64,000 nt of DNA. Source: Pleodorina starrii (taxonomy: Eukaryota; Chlorophyta; Chlorophyceae; Chlamydomonadales; Volvocaceae). Each line of letters starts with the position of its first letter. Within the stretch, counting starts at the first letter, position 1. Positions 1 through 10,163 of the stretch are shown piece by piece. The translations under genes were made by a program, and so were the position numbers. The DNA lies in assembly GCA_030267565.1 (NCBI GenBank), contig BRXU01000041.1, positions 496,001-560,000 of the forward strand. The letters are read 5' to 3'. The notes beneath the pieces are model-generated. The model had not been told where the DNA came from. It made no database searches and saw only the letters and a program-made list of their open reading frames with translations.

Positions 1-1736
1 TCAATGATCTCAATGATCTTAATTCCTTAAAATAACGGCCCATTCTTTCAAGGGCACAACACAGCTTTTTGCCGTACACACACTTGCCGCATACCGGTAC
101 ACTTGCTGCGAAGCAGCCGAGCCCGCAACGAGGTCCCAAGGAACTGGGAACACGACCTTTCACAGCACCGCTTGTAGCAAGCACAAGTAACCGTCGTGGA
201 ACGAGTGCGCGCTGCATAACCCGTCGGAAACTGTGGAGGCACGAAGTGGACACGCACAAGATGCTCTCCTGCAAGCGAAGAGCACTACCCGGTATCCCTT
301 ACCGATATTATCCCGATTGCGGACACATATAACGGTCGGTGCTGGCATCTTGTCTGTTCCCGCGAAGGGTTATATCGGTAACGGACACGCACGGACCGGC
401 GTGCGTGGACGGCCGCAGCTCACACCTTGTGTTTTTTTCCTGGGACCGACGGCTTCGGTCAATGCGAATGAAGCACAGGTCAAAGCACCAAGGTATCGCC
501 CCAGACTCCACTGGGCGTCCCAGGCGGGTCTCGTGGTTTTGTGAACGTAACGTTTTACAGCGGGTCCCAGAAACGTACCGCACCCGACGCTGCCGCAACC
601 CCAAACAAACTGCGGAGCTTTCTCACTGGCCGCAGCGCCGGTCAGAGAGAGACTCCACCCGGAACAGCCACACTCGGGGGGGCATCTTGCTGGCAGATAG
701 AGAGCACCCACAGTTGCGGGATAAGAGACCGACCACTCCAGGGGAAGCAGCCAACCGGGACGCCCCTGTCGCTGCCGCCCAGAAACAAAAGCTGCAAGGC
801 GTCCCAGCCGCTCTGAGGTTCGAAAACACGACCGCTCCTAGGAGGCTCGTTACTTGGGCAAGCAACGGCGACGAAAGGACGCAGCAACTCTCTCCACACC
901 CCGGGAATCCTTAGCGAGCCGCGAAGAGTCAGACGAGTCGCGAAAAGGAAGTATGAGCCGTCGGTCCACATAGTCACACACATTGCACATTGCAACAACG
1001 ACAATGACATCACAACAGCAGCGACTGAACTCCCCCGCTGGCCCGCGCTGCGCTTCAAGGCGCACCTACCCAGCTGGCATCGCATGTGCCAGATGTGGGT
1101 CTCGACCCATGGGTCGGCAGCTCCTTTCCCGCCGCAGATGGACGCACGGACATACTGACGGATGCCTCAGGCCCTCCTCCTCGTCAGGCAGCAAAGTCAA
1201 GCCGCTCTCCGGCTCCTTGTTCTCAGCGAAAGGCTCGTCGGGGCGTTATCCGCGCCGGGCCCGCCCTGCAACCCCACCACCACTACCGCCACCACCACCA
1301 GCAACAGGGCCCTTCACAGCCCTCATCTGTCGCTGCGTCGCCATCGCTGGAGCCCACGTAAGACAACAACAGCAACAACCAAAACATCCCACTTTCTGGT
1401 TGCCTTCCATTCACAGTTTCGCAGCACAAGACCGTCCATCAAACGCCGCCCCCCTCATCACAACCGCAATGACTCGCCGCCAGGGTCGCGACGCGCCTTT
1501 CGGGACCAGCTGGCCCCGCTGTGAGAAAGCGGGGCAAAGCTGCTGCTGCCCTGTCACGCTCTCTGTCGACGTAACGCTCTCATGTCCCGTAACGCTCTCC
1601 TGCCGACGTAACGCCCGCCTCTCCTTCTGTCAATTTTCCCCTCCGTCAAAAGATCAAAATACCATCCGCCTGCTCCTGCACCTGCTGCTTCTCCTCCTTC
1701 TGCCAATCTGCTCCTCCTCCTGCTCCTCCTCCGCGC
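1..1736. other. No gene recognised; probable 3' UTR of the CotH-type gene plus unassigned DNA
   Basis: Open frames occur on both strands but none shows a recognisable family, a plausible exon series or a consistent start. The part next to 1737 is probably the 3' UTR of the minus-strand gene ending there. Short repeats around the motif GTAACGCTCTC lie at about 1555-1615, and an imperfect inverted repeat lies at about 296-385. An exon of another gene running off the left edge cannot be excluded. Confidence 0.4.
555..559 (-). terminator. Candidate polyadenylation signal (TGTAA on the minus strand)
   Basis: TGTAA is the usual polyadenylation signal in chlamydomonad nuclear genes. This is the first copy found downstream of the CotH-type stop codon on the minus strand. 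It would give a 3' UTR of about 1.2 kb, long but within the range for these algae. No transcript evidence. Confidence 0.3.
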
Positions 1737-4700
1737 CTATCTCCTCCGTCCAAACAGCATGCTCATGAAGCGTCCCGCCACCTGCTGGCTGGCGTTGGCC
1801 AGAACACTGCCGCCACCGCCACCGCCGCCGCCGCCGGCACCGCCAGCGCTGCCACCGCCGCCAGCGGGTGCGGGCGCAGCCCCCCCGCCTCCCCAGCCTC
1901 CCTGCGCGGCATCCGCCAGCACTCCGTCCATCCACCGCGCCCTCGCAAGCAGCCAGGACCTCAGCTGCCCCACCTCGTACTCCCACTGCTCCTGACGCGA
2001 TTTGAAGAAGGGAGAGTCGCGGATGGCGGCCCAGCGGCTGCGAAGGCGGGGAGGGGGAGGGGGAGGGGGAGGGGGCGAGGGGGGGAGGGGACGAGGAGTT
2101 AGCGAAGGCGAGGGCGCGGGAAGGGGGCGTAAAACAGGAAGGTTTCCACCTCCCCAATTAAAAATGCCGCGGTGAGGTCATGCCGTGTCGTATCATATCA
2201 TTTCAGTCGTTCTGTGCTGGTGATTATGCCGCACCATCAAACAGCAGGCGAGGGAGGCGGGCCGTGAGGTACAGTGAGGTACAGTGAGGGGCAGTGAGGG
2301 GCAGTGAGGGGCAGTGAGGGCGCTCTGCAGCCGAGCTCTGGAGCCGTCATTGGCCGCGTATGTTTGGATTGTGGAAGCGGGACCGCGTCAGGCGCAGTGG
2401 TATACATCCAGTGGCGCTCTGCCAGGTCCCTCAATTAGCTTTAAAGCCGCCTTTATGCAGGACGGGGGAGCGAGGCGGTGCGCTTGCTAGGGCCGTGTGT
2501 GGGACACGAATCAAGGCCCGGCTGAAGGGCGGGTTCTCCGTAGCCTTCCACGCACCCCACCCCACCCCAGCCCAACCCCCCGATCGCCCTCCGCCTCCAG
2601 GAGTGAGGCTCCCTCCCTCCCTCCCTCCCTCCCTCCCGCCTCACTCGTAGTCGCGGATCGCCGCGCCGCGGATGAGGTTGGTCTGTGCGTCCACCATACC
2701 CGCCAGCACCCCGTCGGACAGCTGGCCCGCCCGCAGCTGCTGCCAGCGCTGACCGGTGGCGGAGCGCATCGCGGAGTCCTGCAGAGGGAGGGTGGGGGGT
2801 GGGGTGGGCTGGAAGGGGGGCAGCGAGGGAGAATGACGCAGACGAGCGCCATGAAGCAGGAGGAGGAGGAGGAGGAGGAGGATGCTCTATCGTACGCTGT
2901 TGTTGCTGCTGATGATGATGAGGATGAGGTTGCTGTTGCTGCCTGATCCCATGTGGGCGGCCCCCTGTGTGGATGGCCCCCTGCAAGCGCAACCGCCGCT
3001 CCCGGGCGTCCAAACCCCGCCTGCTTAGACACCCATCCACACTCCATCATAACACGCTCGCTCCCGGGCACCCCACCCCAGACCCGTCCCCTCCCCTCCC
3101 CTCCCTGGAGCCCACTGCCCTCCCCTCCCCCCCCTGGAGCCCACTCACTCTCCAGGCGGAGCGGAAGTACTGGGAGATGCCATCAATTGGGTCGGCCTTG
3201 CACCTGTGTCGTACGGTGCAGTACAGATGAACAAAATCATTACGGCACTGCGCTGCGCATCGTCATGCTTGCTTGACTTCGTGTCCTCACACACTCGCGC
3301 ACACATTGAGCCGCGCATGGCCTCTGGCACACGCACACGCACACGCACACGCCGAACACACGTTCCAAGCAAGTGTCCGGCCGCCAGCGATTCGGTTGCG
3401 ACAGCCTTAGTGGTTCTGCGGGCCCATGTTCTTTAAATGAAACCGTAACCGTCCCAAGTTCTCCATCCCGGAGCGAACCCGATGGATGCGCGCCCCTCCC
3501 GCCCCTCCCGCCCCTCCCGCCCCTCCCGCCCCTCCCGCCCCTCCCGCCCCTCCCGCCCCTCCCGCCCCTCCCGCCCCTCCCGCCCCTCCCGCCCCTCCCG
3601 CCCCTCCCGCCCCTCCCGCCCCTCCCGCCCCTCCCGCCCCTCCCGCCCCTCCCGCCCCTCCTGCCCCTCCCGCCCCTCCCGCCCCTCCCGCCCCCCCCGC
3701 CCCTCCCGCCCCTCCCGCCCCTCACGCCCCCCCTGCCCCACCCTGCCCCTCCCCCCCCCCCCTGCCCCACCCTGCCCCTCCCTGCCCCTCCCGCCCCTCC
3801 CTGCCCCTCCCTGCCCCTCCCTGCCCCTCCCGCCCCTCCCTGACCCTTCCTGCCCCTCCCGCCCCACCCAGCCCCACCCAGCCCCACACCACAGCGGTTG
3901 GTCGCATATGTTGAACCTCCAGCCCTCCGCACTGATGGCGCTGCCGCCGCTGCTGCCCCAGCTCTTGCCACCGCTGAGGAGCGGGGCGGAGCGAAGCGGA
4001 TTAGCGCACGCATCGGAGGGGATGAGGGTCAGAAACATAAATGAGAATGAGCACGGACGGGTGCGTGAGGCAGATGGAGGGGGTGGGGCAGACTGCATGG
4101 GGATGGGGCCGCGTGGGCTCGCACCCGAAAAGCCTGTCTTCTCCGAGACCGCCCGATTGTGATGTGTGTAGGGTGAGGTGCGTGGTTGCGATTGGGTTTT
4201 ATAATGGTTTGTGCCGTCTCCCCGCTTCACCACTTCAGCCCTCCTCCATCCACCTGCCCTCAATAGCCCGAACGCGCACCTTTACGCTTCCCCCCGCAAC
4301 CACCCCTGACCCCGCCCCGCCCCCGCCCCTGCCCCGTCCAAAGGCTCCCGGCTCACTTATCGAATCCTTCGATGGGGTAACCGCAGCACACCCCGAATGC
4401 CTCGTTGTAGTCCTGGAAGCGGCAGACAGGCGGCGGGTACGTAGAGCGGGTGGCAGCATGGCGTACAAACCGTAAGAAGCGCGTCAAAAAAGGGAAACCT
4501 TTCCACCCCCCCCAGCCCGTGTCACACAGGACAACGCCCCCCTCAGCACGAGAATGCAGTCCAGCCATGCCCCGGCCCTTCAGATCCCGTTATTGGTGCC
4601 CCGGCCGTTCCTTCGCTTCGGTGCCTTTTTCTTTTTCTGCCCCGGCCAAGGCCCCATGCACACGGCGTCGCCGGGTCCCTAGGGACCCACCCACCCACCC

Positions 4701-7700
4701 CTTGTGCGCTGAGATAGCTGACCTGCACGCACCTACCCCCTCCCTCCCACCTCACCCTTTAGCCACACACACACACACGCACGCACGCACAAACGCATGT
4801 TGCCTGCCTCCAAGCCAGGTAGCAGTCAGGCAGCAGTCAGGCAGCCGCCCGGCCGCCAGGCGGTTGCGGTGCTGTCAGTCCTGTGCCCATGTCTCCCTCA
4901 GCCCCCACCCTACCCACCCACCCAGGGCGGTCCGAAGGCGATGGGTGACCCGACGTTCTTGCTCATGTAGACGGAGCCCCGGTAGCCGTCGGGGTTCTTG
5001 TACAGCTCGGTGGCCAGAAAGTAGTCGATGAAGGATCCCACCTGCGCACCGACCACCACCGAGGCCGCAGGGATGTACAGCAGGGGTGTACGGCAGGGGC
5101 GCGGCGCAGGAGTGTACGGCAGGGGTGTATCGCAGGGGCGCGCGGCAGGACCATGTTTGGGCGGAGAGAGCGTGGGGGAGCGTGGGATGGATCAGAGGAC
5201 GGATCAAGTCGACCGATTGAAGGGGATGGCAAGTCAACCCGGTCGGGCGCGAGGCGGCGGCTAGGTGATCAGGTGAGAAGCCGGACAGAGGACAGTGGGC
5301 TGGTGGTGGTGGTGGTGGTGGCGATGGTAGCGATGGTGGTGGTAGTCTCTTGACGATTTTTGAAGCGACCGAGCTGGCGCGAAGGTGGCGAGGAGGCAGC
5401 GGTCTCGGAATCCCGGGCGCCGCCGGAACCTGCCGATGCGAATGGGTCTCCGTACAGCCGTACAGTCCCATGCCGTAATAACGACGTACCTCTATGAATT
5501 CGCCCCAGCCGCCAGTGCTAGCCGGCGGGGGCCCACCGGGGCCCCCCACAGCCGCGGCGGTTGTGGGACCGTTGTAACCGTTGGGCAGGCCGGCGGTTAG
5601 GCCCTGCGAGGATGCGGGGGGGGCCGGGGGCGCGGTCGTCACACGGGGGGTTGCGCCTGCACACTCCAAACATGTGTGGGTCGTAAGGAGTGTGGTGGGC
5701 TGGTGCAAGGTCTGCGAGTGGCGGCTGGCGGCTCAGGCAGAGGGAGAGGGAGAGGGCGAGAGAGACTGAGAGAGGTTGGAATGTGTGTTCGCCGCCGGTT
5801 GTCGGTACAGGTAGGTGGCAACCCGAGGAGCCGGGACATTAGGCACATTCTCATACACCTGGCACACACACATTCTCATTCACACACCTGGCACACACAC
5901 ACACACACCTGGCACACACACACCCCCCTACATACACACGCAAACACACCTGCGAGCTCAGGGTTCCCGCCCGTGCCCTCAGCGCCGGCGCCTGCTGGAA
6001 ACCCGCCAGCAGCGCCCCCTCCATCTGCTCCACATAGGCGGTGATCCAGCGCAGCGCAGCCGCCTCGCGCGGCGTGGGGTGACCGCTCTTGCGTCCCCCC
6101 TGCAGCGCCTGGTCCTCGAAGGTGGGCTCGTGCATCACGAAGTTGAGCAGCGAGGTGGAGGGGCGGAAGGTCAGGTCGTCGGGGTCTATGTTGTCGTTCT
6201 CGTATCCCAGCACGTAGCCGCCTGGGTGAGAGGTGAGGTGAGGGGAGGGGAGGGGAGCACAGAGTGCCAGGTGGCGAGTGAGTGGGCGGGTGGGGATGGG
6301 GGGAGGGAGGGTTGCATCAGACCCCAGATCTCGGGGGCAAGGTGTCCTCTGAAGCCCCCTCCTCATCGACCCGCCCCTCACCAACCGCCCCCCCCCCTTT
6401 TACACTCCCCTCACCCCTGACAAGCCTGCTTCCGGTATCCCTCTCTACCCCTCCCCGCCCCCCACCCCGCCCCGTCCCTCCGTTGCGGTATCTTCTTTTC
6501 TACCCCCACTCCCCACCCCACCCGCCCGCCCACCCACCCGACAGGTCCTTATCCGGGTCCATCTTCCGAATGTTGACCCGCTCGGGCCCCACCGTGATCC
6601 GCTCCGTAGCCACAAACACACCCACGTAGTGCGAGGGAGCCACAGAGCCGGAGCCGTCGTCCAGCAGAAACACCTGGGGTGGGGTGTGTATGTGTATATG
6701 TATGTGTATGTGGCCGTGGTGTGTATGTGGCCGTGGTATGTATGTGGCCGTGAATATGTGTGTGGGGGCGGGGTCAGGGGCTCAGGGCGCGATGGGGAAT
6801 GAGGCGGGATGGGGTGGGATTTACGAAAAAGTGGGGCCCGGATGGGGCGGGATGGGGCAGAGGAGGGCGGGGCGTAGGAAGGGAGCAGAATGTGTGGGGT
6901 GGCAGAAATGTAAGTTGAAGGAAATGAGGGGATGGGATGGCGGGGAATGGGGGGGGTTTCGGCCACAGACTGAAACCCACTCATTCCCGGCCCGTGTGGG
7001 CGGGCTGGCCAATAATCCACACTCGCTTATACGGATTGTCGTACCTCACAGAAGCGGGTGCGTGGTCCCCACCGGCCCATGCGGCGGAATATGTCGTACG
7101 CCAACACATTGCGCATGCCCAGCGTCTTGTCGGTCTCGGGGCCGTACAGCGCCCACTCGTCGTCCGCGGGCATGCCCAGCAGGGGAACCTGCAAATGCGC
7201 GTGAGAGTGTACGGCAATTGGTACGACTTGTACACCAGGCCTCGGCGGCGGAAGCACGGCTCCATGTCCCATCTGCTACCAAGTGCATTCAGAAGAATCA
7301 CATCTGAGAATCGCATCTGATGAGAACCACACCTGCATGAGGCTGTGGCTTGCGCAGGGTCCAGCAACGCCCCGCTTGTGACCCCGCAACAGGGATTCAC
7401 CACTCCCTGTCTCCCTGTCTCTTATCCCACCCAACCTCACACACCCACACATCTTCTCCCCCACCCCACCCATCAACCCACCATTAGCTTGGACATGCCT
7501 CCCCGCGGGCTGGGCGCCCTGAACTTGAGGTTGTAGCTCTTTTTGTTGTTCTGAACGGAGCTACTGCCGCGCAGCTTGATGCTGGCCTCTGCCTGGAAGT
7601 CCGTGTACGGCACACCGTCCCAGGTGCCCCCCGACGGGCTGCGCCAGTTGAGGGGGGGGAGGGGGTTTCTGTTCACGAGGGGGTCTCGGAGGGGGTCTTC

Positions 7701-8760
7701 GGAGGGGGCCTCTGTTCACGCTTCGGATTGGAGCAGCGGTGGTAGGCGGAGCGGGTTGCGGCGGTGCGGTGTGGGGAGGAGCATGGTGTGAGGTGGATGA
7801 GATCGCAGTGCAGCTGATGGGATGAGGTACATAAACGGCGCATGAGACTACCCGGCCCATCACTTACTCGCTGAGACGCTGACGCCGGCCCGCCGCCCCC
7901 CCCCCGGGCTCCGACCTATACGTGGATACGCCCCCCCCCACACACACACATGCACACGCACACACATACACACACCTGCAGCTGCACACGTTGGCCTTCA
8001 CCGACGCCTCTTTGGATTCAATCTTGATCCCCCGCGTGTCGATCAGCAGCAGCGGCACACCGCCGGGGCTGAAGCCCACCGAGCCGGCACCCAGCCGGTT
8101 GCAGCAGCCGCCGCCCCCGCCGCTGGACGACTGGAGCAACATGCGCCGGGCGGTGCCGGCGGCGCTGGCGGCGGCGCTGGGGGAGCCTGAGCTGGCGTTG
8201 TTGCCGCTGGGGACGGCGGCGCCGCCGCCTGCTGCAGCGGCTGCGGCTGCTCGGAAGCTGTTGCGGCTGGAGACGCCCATCTCCGGGGGCGGCGTCAGCT
8301 CCGCTTGTGCGGTAGTGGTAGGCACCATGGCGACCTTCGCCACCGATGATGACCCACGGGTCATGTTGGAGGGGGCGTCACTGGCGGGGGCGCTGTGGCG
8401 GCTGTGGCCCTCCCTGGAGTTGCGGCTCGGGGCCAGCGGTGGTGCTGCTGGCGCGGCAGCCACATCAGCCGGAAGCCCGGGCGACTGGGCGGTACTGATC
8501 CCGACGGGTGTGGCAGCCGCAGTCGCGGCCGTGCTCAACGCGGGAGTGGTGGGAGCAGCGGCGGCATCCGCCGAGGGCGTCAGCAGGGCCAGCAGCAGGG
8601 CCGCACATGCGAGCAGGACGCCGCAGCCAGCCAGCAGCGCGGCTGTGCTGAGGTAAGGGCGGCGGCGCTGCCGCAGGGCGGCGGCGGGAGGCGGCCGCCG
8701 GGAGGCGGTCGCAGCCGCCCGGGGCCCGGCGGCGGCGCTAGGCCGCTGCGCCGGGGCCAT
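1737..8760 (-). CDS. CotH-type atypical protein kinase, membrane-anchored or secreted, 747 aa, 11 exons
   Basis: Exons on the minus strand, 5' to 3': 8760-7976, 7638-7482, 7188-7045, 6673-6538, 6221-5950, 5041-4922, 4412-4357, 3973-3890, 3203-3149, 2778-2645, 2037-1737. All junctions keep frame (2,244 nt with stop). The product starts with a basic stretch and a hydrophobic segment (about residues 37-60), which reads as a signal anchor or long signal peptide. A low-complexity Ala/Ser/Gly region follows to about 250. The CotH core begins near 262, with LRGSSS (284-289), the Lys-rich KKSYNLKF (294-301) and GPPWDYNEAFG (535-545), matching the RG-x-S, KKSY and WDFDLAFG blocks of the family. Bacterial CotH phosphorylates spore-coat proteins; algal substrates are unknown. 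The family assignment is secure. Catalytic activity is inferred: the second acidic residue of the usual WDFD block is Asn here. The C-terminal 60 residues are Gly-rich. Confidence 0.85.
2264..2320. repeat. Minisatellite, units of GTGAGGTACA and GTGAGGGGCA
   Basis: Short tandem array in intron 10 of the CotH-type gene; about five units. Confidence 0.75.
3490..3730. repeat. Nine-base tandem repeat (CCCCTCCCG)n in CotH-type gene intron 8
   Basis: About 26 nearly identical 9-bp units, fading into related C-rich sequence to about 3880. Since nine is a multiple of three, all frames stay open on both strands, which explains the long Pro-rich and Gly-rich open frames here. One strand is pure pyrimidine apart from the G of each unit. 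Confidence 0.9.
5841..5949. repeat. CA-rich microsatellite with ACCTGGCACACAC units
   Basis: CA runs interrupted by the word ACCTGGCA three times, ending at the donor of CotH-type gene intron 5. The donor GTGTGT itself may lie in the repeat. Confidence 0.75.
6474..6507 (-). repeat. Family A fragment in CotH-type gene intron 4 (sense to that gene)
   Basis: On the minus strand it reads GTAGAAAAGAAGATACCGCA, then ACGGAGGGACGG, starting 30 nt after that gene's donor at 6537. Confidence 0.65.
7904..7929 (-). repeat. Family B repeat in CotH-type gene intron 1 (donor-side orientation)
   Basis: On the minus strand GTATCCACGTATAGGTCGGA then GCCCGG, starting 46 nt after the donor at 7975. Confidence 0.6.
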
Positions 8761-10163
8761 GGGCGCGTGAGGCGGCTCCGCGCAGCGGCGCGTGGGGGGG
8801 TGTGCCTTTGTTGCGGTCGTCAGGCCTGGCGCACGAAGGTGGATTGGATGGGGTGGGCTGTGCGGTTCGGCTGGAGGAGTTGGCGGTTAGGAAAGGGAAG
8901 CGACAAGAGACCAGCGGGGGTGTATTGAGAAGAGGCGGATCGCTGGCGGCGATATCTGGCGTTAAACGTGCTGGGTTAGGGGGGGAGGGCACCCTTTCCT
9001 CCTGGCGACTTGCTGCGTGATTGCTAACTGTGGAGGGTGGACGTCATGGGGTTCGAGGTGTGGGTGAGATCAAAGGTTCGGTAGTCAGGGGCAGCAACGC
9101 GAAGAGATTTGGGACCGCCACGGCTTGAAGGAACCGGGCTTGAGTACTTCCCAGAATACTTTCGTATAAGTCTTAATGAGGCAATTCCGGAAGAAACTGT
9201 ATGTATTTTTTGGGTTGCGCCCACATTGGCGTGTCGATCTGTTCGGGTGACAAAGGCGACTGACAGGTGTCGTACATTTGACAGACGGCAGACGGCTGTC
9301 TGGCACAGCGCTGCCGCGGACCAACTAACTGCCGCAGCTGCTTCGCAATGCAAAGATTTCGTATATATATCGTATACATGTACATCATCCAAGATACGAT
9401 ACGACGAATGGAGCGGAAGAATGCAGCGCCCCGTGTCAGCCGATGCGAGTAGCGCGCAGCGTCTGGAAGATTCTACTGTGCCAAAGGCAGCCGTGCACCC
9501 GCCGTGAGCAGTCGCAGCCGGAAACCCGCTCTTTCTGCGCGGCACTTCGGCTCTTTCCGGCATGCACACACACTGTTGGTCTCCTCACAGCGGACAGCAT
9601 GCTGCAGTGTCGCGCGGGCTACGGCAAAAGGCGCCGCAGTGAAACGCCCGAGGGAGGGATGAATGGCCGGGCGGGCGCTGGTGGCCGACCCGCCGCCCGC
9701 ACATTGCCAACCTCCCCGCCCGCATTGCAACAAACAAAGGAAACACAACACGGTAGGCGCAGCCCTAGAGACGCGTAGCACTCCAATAACGCACCCACCT
9801 TGGCAAACAACCAACGGCTGCAGCAGCAGTTCAGCGCAGCCACCGCATCTTTGACGCCCCAAGCGGCATATCAAAGTCATTCGACCCAGCCCCAGAACCC
9901 CATGTTTCCCCCACAGCCGCCCCCCCCAAAGCGCGCCAATGCCCCACCCGCAGCAGCTGCTCAACGTCATGCCCTGTCTGGCCAGCCCGTCCCAAGAAAG
10001 GAACTGCTCAATCCTGCGCCCACCTGCTCCTCCCCTCCACAGTGCGACGCCCGCACCCCTGTCCCCATATTTCACCCAACGCCAAGCTAAAGCCATCTAT
10101 ATCTCTGTAAAGCCGGGCCGGCAGGCAAGTCCCCCACATCGCCACACATCATCATCACCATCA
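8761..10163. other. Intergenic: upstream region of the CotH-type gene and 3' UTR of TRM61
   Basis: Two minus-strand genes flank this stretch in tandem. No convincing exon is seen. The part from about 9030 to 9460 is less GC-rich than its surroundings and holds an alternating AT tract (about 9360-9385). No TTACA (TGTAA on the minus strand) was found here, so the TRM61 polyadenylation site is not identified. Promoter elements of the CotH-type gene should lie just left of about 9000 but none is distinctive. Confidence 0.4.

Noticed and set aside
339..914. 191-residue open frame at the left edge
   Set aside because: No recognisable domain, overlaps competing frames on both strands, and its codon choice does not resemble the clear exons of the window.
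983..1768. 261-residue open frame ending in Leu/Ser-rich sequence
   Set aside because: The end overlaps antisense to the last CotH-type exon and the rest has no motif; GC-rich DNA has few stops.
3373..4263. Long Pro-rich (PAP/PLP/RPS) open frames on the plus strand and Gly/Arg-rich frames on the minus strand
   Set aside because: They result from a 9-bp tandem repeat that keeps all frames open. The region is intron 8 of the CotH-type gene and its true exons flank it.
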